Shown here piece by piece: positions 43,250-51,251 of a DNA stretch of 64,000 nucleotides; position 1 is the first letter of the stretch, and each line of letters opens with the position of its first letter. The notes under the pieces were generated by a model. The model did no database searches and had not been told where the DNA came from. It worked only from the letters and a program-made list of their open reading frames with translations. The DNA lies in assembly GCA_964623635.1 (NCBI GenBank), contig CAZUUA010000003.1:110575-174574 (forward strand). The letters run 5' to 3'. The position numbers were made by a program, and so were the translations under genes. Source of the stretch: UMGS1696 sp964623635 (GTDB lineage: Bacteria; Bacillota; Clostridia; Oscillospirales; CAG-272).

Positions 43250-43318
43250 GTTGAATAGACTGCGAAGGCTCGAAGTGTGGGTGTTTGCAGCCGTGCCGTA
43301 TAAAAGCGGCAGAAAGGA
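43250..43318 (+). promoter_or_regulatory. Structured leader of the Na+/H+ antiporter gene (riboswitch candidate)
   Basis: Two hairpins precede the ribosome-binding site: CTGCGAA (43260-43266) with TTTGCAG (43284-43290), 7 bp including one G-T pair, and TGCCG (43294-43298) with CGGCA (43307-43311), the latter just before AGAAAGGA. Position directly upstream of an NhaC-type antiporter suggests ion control; I compared it in mind with the DUF1646/Na+ riboswitch but cannot confirm. Confidence 0.45.
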
Positions 43319-43325
43319 CATTTTT

Positions 43326-45038
43326 ATGAGAAAATTTTTCTCCATTCCCGGTTCCAGAACGTTGTTTTCTCTGTTTCTGGTGCTGGCGCTGACCCTGGGA
43401 CTGCTGGGTCTCACGGTGTTTGCAGAAGGTGAACCTGTGGCTGACGGCAGTGCCGAGGATGCTGCAGAGCCTGCCATCGAGGAAGTTGTGGAAGCAGAGG
43501 CCGACGAAGACCTACCTATGGTATTCGGTACAGCACTTTCTCTGTTGCCACCGGTGATCGCCATCGGGCTTGCGCTGATCACCAAGGAGGTGTACTCTTC
43601 TCTGTTCATCGGTATCCTGGTCGGTGGGCTTTTGGCTGCCAACTTCAATCCCGCCGGTACCATTGACCAGGTGGTCAACGAAGGCTTTATTGCCTCGGTT
43701 TCCGGTTCTGCCGGTATCTTCATTTTCTTGGTGCTGCTGGGCGTTCTTGTCGCACTGCTGAACAAGACCGGTGCCTCCGCTGCCTTTGGTAAGTGGGCAC
43801 AGAAGAACATCAAGACCCGCATTGGTGCCATGCTGGCGACCTTCCTGCTGGGCGTGCTGATCTTCATCGATGACTATTTCAACTGTCTGACCGTTGGTTC
43901 CGTTATGCTGCCGGTTACCGACTCCCACAAGATCTCTCGTGCCAAGCTGTCCTATTTGATCGACGCTACGGCAGCACCGGTATGTATGATCGCACCCATT
44001 TCCTCTTGGGCTGCTGCTGTATCGGACTACGCAGAGGGCACCGGCTACAACGGTCTGTCCCTGTTCATCCGTGCAATTCCGTATAACTACTATTCTCTGC
44101 TGACCCTGGCGTTCATCATCATGATCACTCTGATGAAGTTTGACTACGGTCCTATGGCGATCCACGAAAAGAATGCACTGGAAAAAGGCGACCTGTTCAC
44201 CTCCGGTTCCGAGCACGATGCTATGGAAATGAAAAAAGGCAATGCAAACGGCAAGGTCATCGATCTGGTGGTGCCGATCTGCGTGCTGATCGTGGTCTGC
44301 GTGCTGGGTCTGGTATACGTTGGCGGTATGTTTGACGGTATGTCCTTCATTGATGCTTTTGCCAACACCGATGCTACGGCTGGTCTGCCTTGGGGCGGTC
44401 TTATTGCGCTGGTTGCAACCATCATCTTCCTGATCTGCCGGAAGGTCATCTCCTTCAAGGATGCGATGGAATGCATTCCCGAAGGCTTCAAGGCTATGGT
44501 ACCTGCCATCCTGATCCTGTCCTGCGCCGGTTCTCTGAAGAACATGACCAACAACCTGGGTTCCAGCGAATTCGTACAGTCCATCATGAACGGTGCTGCT
44601 GCACTGGAGCTGTTCCTGCCCGCTATCATCTTTATCGTGGCTTGCTTCATTGCGTTCTCCACCGGTACTTCCTGGGGTACCTTCGGGATCCTGATCCCCA
44701 TCGTGACCTCCATTTTCTCGGCAGACTCTGAGCTGATGTACATTGGTATGTCCGCTTGTCTGGCTGGTGCTGTTTGCGGCGACCACTGCTCTCCCATTTC
44801 CGATACCACCATCATGTCCTCTGCCGGTGCAAGATGTGACCACCTGAACCATGTGTCCACCCAGATCCCCTATGCGGTAACGGTGGCTGTGGTATCCTTC
44901 TTCTGTTACATTCTGACCGCTCTGATGCAGATGGCACTTGGCTCTTACACCTGGTTTGTTTCTCTGCCGGTGTCCATTGCCATCATGTTTGTAGTACTGC
45001 TGGTGATCAAGAAAGTCACGGCTAAGAAAGCACAGTAA
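43326..45038 (+). CDS. NhaC-family Na+/H+ antiporter with secretory N-terminus
   Basis: A 570-residue membrane protein. After a signal-peptide-like start (LFSLFLVLALTLGLLGLTVFAEG) and a 35-residue acidic stretch, about 11-12 helices follow with NhaC/antiporter motifs: FIDDYFNCLTVGSVMLPVTD, YLIDATAAPVCMIAPISSWAA, FSTGTSWGTFGILIP and CGDHCSPISDTTIMSSAGA. Likely exchanges Na+ for H+, possibly organic ions. The ATG at 43326 follows AAAGGA; the leader is structured. Confidence 0.9.
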   Translation: MRKFFSIPGSRTLFSLFLVLALTLGLLGLTVFAEGEPVADGSAEDAAEPAIEEVVEAEADEDLPMVFGTALSLLPPVIAIGLALITKEVYSSLFIGILVGGLLAANFNPAGTIDQVVNEGFIASVSGSAGIFIFLVLLGVLVALLNKTGASAAFGKWAQKNIKTRIGAMLATFLLGVLIFIDDYFNCLTVGSVMLPVTDSHKISRAKLSYLIDATAAPVCMIAPISSWAAAVSDYAEGTGYNGLSLFIRAIPYNYYSLLTLAFIIMITLMKFDYGPMAIHEKNALEKGDLFTSGSEHDAMEMKKGNANGKVIDLVVPICVLIVVCVLGLVYVGGMFDGMSFIDAFANTDATAGLPWGGLIALVATIIFLICRKVISFKDAMECIPEGFKAMVPAILILSCAGSLKNMTNNLGSSEFVQSIMNGAAALELFLPAIIFIVACFIAFSTGTSWGTFGILIPIVTSIFSADSELMYIGMSACLAGAVCGDHCSPISDTTIMSSAGARCDHLNHVSTQIPYAVTVAVVSFFCYILTALMQMALGSYTWFVSLPVSIAIMFVVLLVIKKVTAKKAQ

Positions 45039-45047
45039 ATCGATCGA

Positions 45048-45080
45048 CTGCCTGCTCCTCTCTGGGGTAGGCAGTTTTTC
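45048..45080 (+). terminator. Intrinsic terminator of the nhaC-like gene
   Basis: CTGCCT pairs with AGGCAG, then TTTTTC. Confidence 0.8.
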
Positions 45081-45083
45081 ATG

Positions 45084-45126
45084 CAAAAAAGCCCGGTGCA
45101 ACAGTTTCTGCTGCATCGGACTTTTG
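45084..45126 (-). terminator. Intrinsic terminator of carA
   Basis: On the minus strand GTCCGATGCAGCAG pairs imperfectly with CTGTTGCACCGGGC, followed by TTTTTTG. Confidence 0.8.
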
Positions 45127-45139
45127 TTTTGTCTATATA

Positions 45140-46207
45140 TTATTTGCGATTCTGCACAATATCCATAAACTGGTCGTACAGGTAGGAAGTATCTGTGGGG
45201 CCATTGGCGTAGGCAGGCTGGAACTGCACGGAGAAGGCCGGTGTGTTCTGGTAGATCAGGCCTTCGTTGGAGTCGTCGTTCACGTTCACGAAATACGGCA
45301 CTGCCACAGCTTCGTCGATAGAATCGTTCTGTACGGCGTAGCTATGGTTCTGTGCGGTGATGTGCAGATGACCGGCGGTCAAGTTGCGTACAGGCTGGCT
45401 ACCACCTCTGTGACCATAGGGCAGCTTTTCGATCTCAAAACCGTTCGCCAAGGCTAATATCTGGTGACCCAACGCAACGCCCAGCGTGGGGATCTTTTGG
45501 TCAGCCAGAGTCTGCAATGCGGCAATTGCGGCGGTGCATTCTCTCGGATCACCGGGGCCTGCGGACAACACGATGCCATCCGGCTGCAGGGCAGATACGG
45601 CTGCGGCGTCGGTGTCATAAGGCAAAATATGTACGGCGCAGTCTCTGTCCACCAGCTCTTTTACGATGCCGTTCTTATGGCCAAAATCGTACAGCGCAAT
45701 TGTGTACTCGCCGTCCGGGTTGACCACAACCTCTTCCTTGGTGCTCAGTGCTGCCACCGGTGCGGTGATCTTATAGGCTTTCAGTGCTTCCTTGTCCACG
45801 GTGTCCGGGTCAGACACGATGGCACCGTTCATGGTTCCTTCGTCCCGCAGGATCTTGGTCAGGGCGCGGGTATCGATACCCTTCAGACCCACGATGCCCT
45901 TCTGCTTCATGAAATCCTCCAGAGAAAGCTCCGCTCGGAAGTTGGACGGGATATCCGCACATTCCCGCACGATCAGCGCCACCGGTCCATCGCCTTCCGT
46001 TTCTGCGTCCTCCAGACATACGCCGTAGTTGCCGCCTAAAGGGAACGTCTGGCAGATCGCCTGTCCGTTATAGCAGGTATCGGTCAAGGCTTCCACGTAG
46101 CCGACCATGGATGTGGTAAACACGATCTCTGCCACAACATCCCGCTCTGCACCAAAGGCTTCTCCGGTGAATACAGTACCATTTTCCAGAACTAAGTATT
46201 TTTTCAT
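45140..46207 (-). CDS. carA: Carbamoyl-phosphate synthase small subunit lacking the glutaminase catalytic triad
   Basis: A 355-residue full-length CarA: N-terminal domain (KKYLVLENGTVFTGEAFG, FTTSMVGYVEALTD) and GATase domain (LSAGPGDP, LPYGHRGGSQPV, ITAQNHSYAV). The nucleophile Cys of GxCLGHQ is Ala245 (GVALGHQ), and the His and Glu of QxHPEA are Gln330 and Ala332 (QFQPAYANG). The reading frame is intact with no stop. Normally CarA releases ammonia from glutamine for CarB; this one cannot by the known mechanism. No carB gene is in the window. It may support ammonia-dependent synthesis, or a regulatory role, with a second CarA elsewhere. Confidence 0.93.
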   Translation of the reverse strand: MKKYLVLENGTVFTGEAFGAERDVVAEIVFTTSMVGYVEALTDTCYNGQAICQTFPLGGNYGVCLEDAETEGDGPVALIVRECADIPSNFRAELSLEDFMKQKGIVGLKGIDTRALTKILRDEGTMNGAIVSDPDTVDKEALKAYKITAPVAALSTKEEVVVNPDGEYTIALYDFGHKNGIVKELVDRDCAVHILPYDTDAAAVSALQPDGIVLSAGPGDPRECTAAIAALQTLADQKIPTLGVALGHQILALANGFEIEKLPYGHRGGSQPVRNLTAGHLHITAQNHSYAVQNDSIDEAVAVPYFVNVNDDSNEGLIYQNTPAFSVQFQPAYANGPTDTSYLYDQFMDIVQNRK

Positions 46208-46252
46208 AATGCACTCTGTCCTTCTCTGTGATTTGGATTTCTATCACCCATT

Positions 46253-46258
46253 ATTATA
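46253..46258 (-). promoter_or_regulatory. Likely -10 element of carA
   Basis: TATAAT preceded by TTGTGG on the minus strand; the -35 (about TAGAAA) is weak. Confidence 0.45.
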
Positions 46259-46383
46259 CCACAACTTTCTCCGTTTTTCTACAGAAAATTTGCATCCAAC
46301 AGGGACATTTTTCAAATTTCAGCAGATAAAACAAGGGAGTATCGCATATGGCCGGTTGGATAGTGAATGATGTCTAATGCCTT

Positions 46384-46413
46384 TGAAAAAGGGACAGAGC
46401 TCTGCTCCATCCC
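46384..46413 (-). terminator. Intrinsic terminator of the phosphoglucomutase gene
   Basis: A near-perfect hairpin (GGGATGGAGCAGAGCTCTGTCCC region, 46391-46413) followed by TTTTTC on the minus strand. Confidence 0.8.
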
Positions 46414-46429
46414 ATTTTCCATGATCCGA

Positions 46430-48181
46430 TTATTTTTTCAGGCTGCCCTTTTCCAGACCCAGTTTTTCTTCCAAGGATGCGGTACAAGCAGCCGTATTGG
46501 CAGCAGCTTCTTCGGCATTCTTGCCGCACGCCAGAATATAGAACTTGATCTTCGGTTCGGTGCCGGAAGGTCTTGCCACGACCACGCAGCCGTTCTCCAT
46601 GGCGTAGTACAGCACATTGGACTTGGGCAGCCCGGTGGGTTCTACCTTGCCGGTGCGCACGTCCAGAGAGGTCTCTGCCTTATAGTCCCGGAAGTTTACA
46701 ACGGCACTGCCACCCAGCTCGGTGGGCATTGTCTGCCGCAGACCGTCCATCATACCGGCGATCGCAGCCTTGCCGTCCAGACCTTCCATATAGATCTCGG
46801 CGGCGTTTTCGCTATAGTAGCCGTACTTTTCGTACAGGCCGTTGAGTGCGTCGATCAGGGTCATGCCCTTCAGCGAATAGTAGGCGGCCATTTCGCAGAT
46901 CAGCATGGAGGCCACCACGGAGTCCTTATCTCTGGCGTGACCACCCTTCAGGTAGCCGTAGCTTTCCTCGTAACCCAGCAGATAGGTGCCCTCTCCGGCT
47001 TCCTCATGCTCCCGGATCACTTCGGCGATGAACTTGAACCCGGTCAGCACGTTGTACAGCTTAACGCCATGGGCCTTGCAGATCGCTGTTGCCATTTCGC
47101 TGGTCACGATGGTCTTGACACAATAGCCGTCCTTCGGCATGGTGCCCTGCTCTTCCAAGGCGTTGAAGATGTAGTCCAGCAGCAGGGAGCCCATCTGGTT
47201 GCCGTTGATGCACTGGAACACGCCGTTCTTGTCTCTTGCCATGACGCCTACACGGTCAGCGTCCGGGTCAGTGGCGATGATCAGGTCGCTCTTCACCTGT
47301 TCGGCCAGCTCGATACCTAGAGCGAAGGAGGCCGGATATTCCGGATTGGGTTTTGCCAGACCGGGGAAGGAACCGTCCGGCGCCATCTGTGCTTCTACCG
47401 GATACACGTACTTGGCACCGATGCGCTTCATGATCTCCGGCACCAACTTGGCACCGGCACCAAACAGAGGGGTGTACACGATCTTGAGCTGTTCGGCGGC
47501 CTTGGCTACCAGCCCCGGATACACCTGTTCCTGCAGCAGGCTTGCCAGATAGGATTCGTCAAAGTCGGCACCTACCATGGTGACCAGATCCCAATTTGCC
47601 TTGTCAGGAGTCGGCACGTCATTCAAAATATCCGCAGACAGGATGAGTTCGGATACCTTATCGGCCATCTGTGCGGTAGGCTGTGCGCCGTCTTCCCAAT
47701 ACAGCTTATAGCCGTTGTACTGGCTGGGGTTATGGGATGCGGTGATGTTGATCCCGGCGATGGCACCGAAGTGGCGCACACCGTAGGACAGGCAAGGTGT
47801 GGGACGCAAAGCGTCGAACAGATACACACGAATCCCATGGGCGGTTAGCACCTCGGCACAGCGGCGTGCAAAATCCGCCGAATGGTGACGGCTGTCGTAC
47901 CCGATCACCACGCCACGAGCCTTGGTCTTGTCTCCCATAGAATCGATCATTCTGGCAACGCCTTCGGTGGCCTGGGCAACGGTGTAGTTGTTCATCATAC
48001 CGGTACCGGCACCCATCTTGGAGCGCAGACCACCGGTGCCGAATTCCATATAGGAAGAAAACCGGAATGCGATCTCCTCCGTATTGCCGGCAAGAGACTG
48101 CAGCTCTGCCTTGGTATCTGCGTCCACGTGGTCCGAAGCCAACCATGCCTGATACCGTTCCATATATTGTTCCATATTCAT
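46430..48181 (-). CDS. Alpha-phosphoglucomutase / phospho-sugar mutase
   Basis: A 583-residue alpha-D-phosphohexomutase. FGTGGLRSKMG at the start, the phosphoserine loop INITASHNPSQYNGYK, the metal loop ATDPDADRVGVMAR, the sugar loop GYEESYGYL and the phosphate loop RPSGTEPKIKFY are complete. Length and motifs match the PgcA-type enzyme of Firmicutes, linking glucose-1-P and glucose-6-P. GGAAAGGA precedes the ATG. Confidence 0.95.
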   Translation of the reverse strand: MNMEQYMERYQAWLASDHVDADTKAELQSLAGNTEEIAFRFSSYMEFGTGGLRSKMGAGTGMMNNYTVAQATEGVARMIDSMGDKTKARGVVIGYDSRHHSADFARRCAEVLTAHGIRVYLFDALRPTPCLSYGVRHFGAIAGINITASHNPSQYNGYKLYWEDGAQPTAQMADKVSELILSADILNDVPTPDKANWDLVTMVGADFDESYLASLLQEQVYPGLVAKAAEQLKIVYTPLFGAGAKLVPEIMKRIGAKYVYPVEAQMAPDGSFPGLAKPNPEYPASFALGIELAEQVKSDLIIATDPDADRVGVMARDKNGVFQCINGNQMGSLLLDYIFNALEEQGTMPKDGYCVKTIVTSEMATAICKAHGVKLYNVLTGFKFIAEVIREHEEAGEGTYLLGYEESYGYLKGGHARDKDSVVASMLICEMAAYYSLKGMTLIDALNGLYEKYGYYSENAAEIYMEGLDGKAAIAGMMDGLRQTMPTELGGSAVVNFRDYKAETSLDVRTGKVEPTGLPKSNVLYYAMENGCVVVARPSGTEPKIKFYILACGKNAEEAAANTAACTASLEEKLGLEKGSLKK

Positions 48182-48237
48182 CTATTTCCTTTCCATGCGA
48201 TTTGACTATATCGTATTGTCCTCTGCGGTGTACGGCA

Positions 48238-49176
48238 TTACACCACAGTATACAGTCCAACCAATGTATAGCGTAGCTGAGACGCCTTCAGAAACAACAC
48301 CAGCGCCGGCAGGTCACCGTGGGTCATGTCCAGCTCCAAGCAATACTCCTGGCTGCGGTCGCCATATTCCAGTGGGATGCTATACACGGCAGTCACCACG
48401 GCACCGACGGTCTCGCAGGCGTTCAGCAGCGCGCCGATGTAGCGATCCTCCGACAGGACCACCGACAAGGCCGCATTCGTGGGAACCTGGGTCTGCTCTT
48501 TTTCCAGGATCCTACGCCTTAGCAGCACGAACCGCATGATGGACTCGTCTGCCATCTCCACCTGGGTCTCCATGCAGATCTTCAGGTCATATTTGTCGAT
48601 GAGCTTGCGGAAGGAGATCAGGTGTCCGTCCGTGGAGGTGTACAGCGGCAGAATGCAATAATGGCAGCGACCGTTGTACACTTCCTCACAGACTGCTGTA
48701 TAGCTGGTGAAATACTCTGCTGTCAGACCGGAGATCCGCTCGGCAAAGCGCTGCCAAGCCTGGTCGGTATAGCGATTCTGCATATAGGCCGTGCGGGACG
48801 CTGTGGTATCGACATCCTCGTCGGCATCCTCGTTTTCCTCCCATGCATCATCTGTGTCCGACAGGCGTAGGTACGAATCTGCCCATGCGTCTATGCCGGT
48901 GGATGCATTTTGGTCCACAAAGCGGCGGCAGAAATCGGCGAACCGGGGACTGCACAAAGCTGCTTCATCGGGCAGTAAATCTCCCGGTGCCGCATCCGGA
49001 GAACCGGACAAATACAGGGTTGCGATCTGATCCGGCTCCACGGCACCTTGCCAGACACCCATGGCTTCTGCCGCCAGCTGATCCAGTTGGGCATGGCGCA
49101 GGGTTTCGAGCTGCTGCATACAGGTATCGGTGTACACCAAATTATTTTGGTATGTGGTGAAATTTTCCTTTAACAC
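48238..49176 (-). CDS. Protein of unknown function, coupled to htpG
   Basis: A 312-residue soluble protein I do not recognise. It is acidic in the middle (WEENEDADEDVD) with a possible two-domain split near residue 150, and a C-terminal half of alternating strands and helices (VVLSEDRYIGALLNACETVG). It contains GRCHYCILPLY. The start codon is a GTG that overlaps the htpG stop by seven bases; no good ribosome-binding site supports it, so a GTG or ATG slightly downstream is possible. Coupling suggests a shared role with HtpG. Confidence 0.7.
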   Translation of the reverse strand: MLKENFTTYQNNLVYTDTCMQQLETLRHAQLDQLAAEAMGVWQGAVEPDQIATLYLSGSPDAAPGDLLPDEAALCSPRFADFCRRFVDQNASTGIDAWADSYLRLSDTDDAWEENEDADEDVDTTASRTAYMQNRYTDQAWQRFAERISGLTAEYFTSYTAVCEEVYNGRCHYCILPLYTSTDGHLISFRKLIDKYDLKICMETQVEMADESIMRFVLLRRRILEKEQTQVPTNAALSVVLSEDRYIGALLNACETVGAVVTAVYSIPLEYGDRSQEYCLELDMTHGDLPALVLFLKASQLRYTLVGLYTVV

Positions 49177-51119
49177 AATGTATTCAGGATGCCGTAGCTG
49201 TCGGTCAGGAAGGCCTGCAGCTCATCGGCGGTAAAGGGTCTCTGGGACATGGTGGCCAGGGCAACGATCTGCCGTGCGATGGTCTCGGACAGGTCGGTGT
49301 TGCCAGCCTCGCACAGGCCGGTCAGCTTCTGTACCAAAGGAGAAGCGGTATTCAAGGTCAGAGTAGATTCCACCGGGAAATCGCCCATGCCTTCCATTTT
49401 GTAGAGCTTCATCATATCCTGCATCCGGCGGCTTTCCTCGGACACGTTGAGGATGGCAGGCGTACCGGCATCCCGGAACCGGTCAAAGGCCACGGTGGTA
49501 TGCTCGCCAGCCACCTTGCCGAACAGATCTTTCAACGACGGGATCTCGGTCTTATCGCCATCGTCCTTGAGCACATCCGGAGTCTCTGCGTCCACACGGG
49601 CAAACTTGACGTTTTCGTTGTTCATCTCGACGCTGGTGATGAACTGGGTATCGATCACACGATCCAGCAGCAGGACATCGATGCCTTCCTTCTGGAACAT
49701 CTGGATATACTGGGTCTGGGACGTAGCGTCGGTGGCGTAGTATACCTTGTTCTCGTGCTTTTCCTTGGCGCCTTCCAGATACTCGTTCAGGGTCACAAAA
49801 CCGCCGCCACACTTTTCAAATAGCACCGTATCCTTCACACGGTCGTAGAACTTTTTGTCACGCATACAAGCGTATTCTACAAACGTCTTCAGGTCACGCC
49901 ACAGACCTTCGAAAGCAGGACGGTCGTTTGTGAACATACTGTTCAGCTTGTCCCCGACCTTCTTGGTGATGTGGGCCGATATCTTGGCAACGTAACCGCT
50001 GTTTTGCAGGTAGCTTCTGGACACGTTCAGAGGCAGCTCGGGGCAATCCAGCACACCCTTGAGCATGAGCAGATATTCCGGGATCACTTCCTTGATGTTG
50101 TCGGCTACGAACACCTGGTTATAGTACAGCTTGACCTGCCCTTCCAGGCTTTCGTATTCGTTGGCGATCCGGGGGAAGTACAGGATACCCTTGAAGTTCA
50201 GCGGATAGTCGGCCTTCAGGTGGATCCAGAACAGAGGCTCCTTATAGTCGTGGAACAGCTTCCGGTAGAATTCCTTGTATTCTTCGTCGGTGCAGTCGGA
50301 AGGATTCTTCAGCCACAGCGGCGTGGTATCGTTGATGGGCTTGGGATCGTGGCAGTGGCATTCATGATCTTCGTCATGGCAATGGCATTCCTCACCGTCT
50401 GCATGATCATGACAATGGCACTCATGCTCATCATGTGTATGCTCTTCGTCTTCTTCATCTGCCTTGTCTGCATCGATGAAATAGATCGGCACAGGCATGA
50501 AGGCGCAGTACTTGTCCAGCACGTCCTTCAGCTTATATTCGGAGAGGAATTCTTCCCCTTCTTCGCTGATGTGCATGATCACAGCCGTACCGTAGGCACC
50601 GATCTCGTCGGTCACTTCGTAGTCGGGAGTGATATCGAATTCGCCTTCGCCGTTGCAGCTCCAATGGACAGCCGGTGCGCCGGTGTAGGAACGAGTGATG
50701 ATCTCCACGGTATCGCTGACCATGAAGGCCGAATAGAAGCCCAGACCAAAGTGACCGATGATCCCGTTCTGGTTGGCATCGCCTTCGCCTTCGTATTTCT
50801 GGATAAAATCCAGTGCGCCGGAGAGAGCGATCTGGCAGATGTACTTCCGCAGCTCTTCTTCGGTCATACCGATCCCTTCGTCGGTAATGGTGATGGTCTT
50901 GGTCGTTTTGTCCAGTGTCACGGTGATCTTGGCGTCGTCGGCGTTTATATCTTTGGCTTCGCCCAGAGAAATGAGCCGGCGCAGCTTGGTTACAGCGTCA
51001 CAGGCATTGGACGTGATCTCCCGGAGAAAGATCTCCTTTTCGGAATACAGCCATTTTTTGATGATGGGGAAAATGTGGGCAAGCTCGATCTGGATGCCGC
51101 CGTGTTCGGTGTTAGACAT
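49170..51119 (-). CDS. htpG: Hsp90-family chaperone HtpG with a His/Cys-rich linker
   Basis: A 649-residue Hsp90. The N-terminal ATPase has FLREITSNACDAV, ITITDEGIGMTEEEL, NGIIGHFGLGFYSAFMV and GAYGTAVIMHI; the middle and C-terminal domains follow (VKLYYNQVFVADN, PLNVSRSYLQNS). Between N and middle domains, residues 227-258 hold 11 His and 6 Cys (repeated ECHCHD units), flanked by an acidic stretch. Hsp90 has a variable charged linker here, but metal-ligand-rich versions are not known to me; metal binding is inferred. Confidence 0.95.
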   Translation of the reverse strand: MSNTEHGGIQIELAHIFPIIKKWLYSEKEIFLREITSNACDAVTKLRRLISLGEAKDINADDAKITVTLDKTTKTITITDEGIGMTEEELRKYICQIALSGALDFIQKYEGEGDANQNGIIGHFGLGFYSAFMVSDTVEIITRSYTGAPAVHWSCNGEGEFDITPDYEVTDEIGAYGTAVIMHISEEGEEFLSEYKLKDVLDKYCAFMPVPIYFIDADKADEEDEEHTHDEHECHCHDHADGEECHCHDEDHECHCHDPKPINDTTPLWLKNPSDCTDEEYKEFYRKLFHDYKEPLFWIHLKADYPLNFKGILYFPRIANEYESLEGQVKLYYNQVFVADNIKEVIPEYLLMLKGVLDCPELPLNVSRSYLQNSGYVAKISAHITKKVGDKLNSMFTNDRPAFEGLWRDLKTFVEYACMRDKKFYDRVKDTVLFEKCGGGFVTLNEYLEGAKEKHENKVYYATDATSQTQYIQMFQKEGIDVLLLDRVIDTQFITSVEMNNENVKFARVDAETPDVLKDDGDKTEIPSLKDLFGKVAGEHTTVAFDRFRDAGTPAILNVSEESRRMQDMMKLYKMEGMGDFPVESTLTLNTASPLVQKLTGLCEAGNTDLSETIARQIVALATMSQRPFTADELQAFLTDSYGILNTLC

Positions 51120-51251
51120 ACAACAGTTCCTTCTTTCGTGATACTATTACTTTTTATATAACATAAGGTTGCCGGAGCAGTTCGCATACTGTTCCATGGC
51201 AGCTTTGTGTACGATGATTTTTGGGGGAGTCTAAGTCAACGCTTATTAAGG

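Noticed and set aside
43512..45116. 534-codon minus-strand frame rich in His, Gln and Asp
   Set aside because: Antisense to the nhaC-like gene whose transmembrane helices and motifs are clear.
45140..46207. carA as a pseudogene
   Set aside because: No frameshift or stop; length, motifs outside the triad, promoter and terminator are intact.
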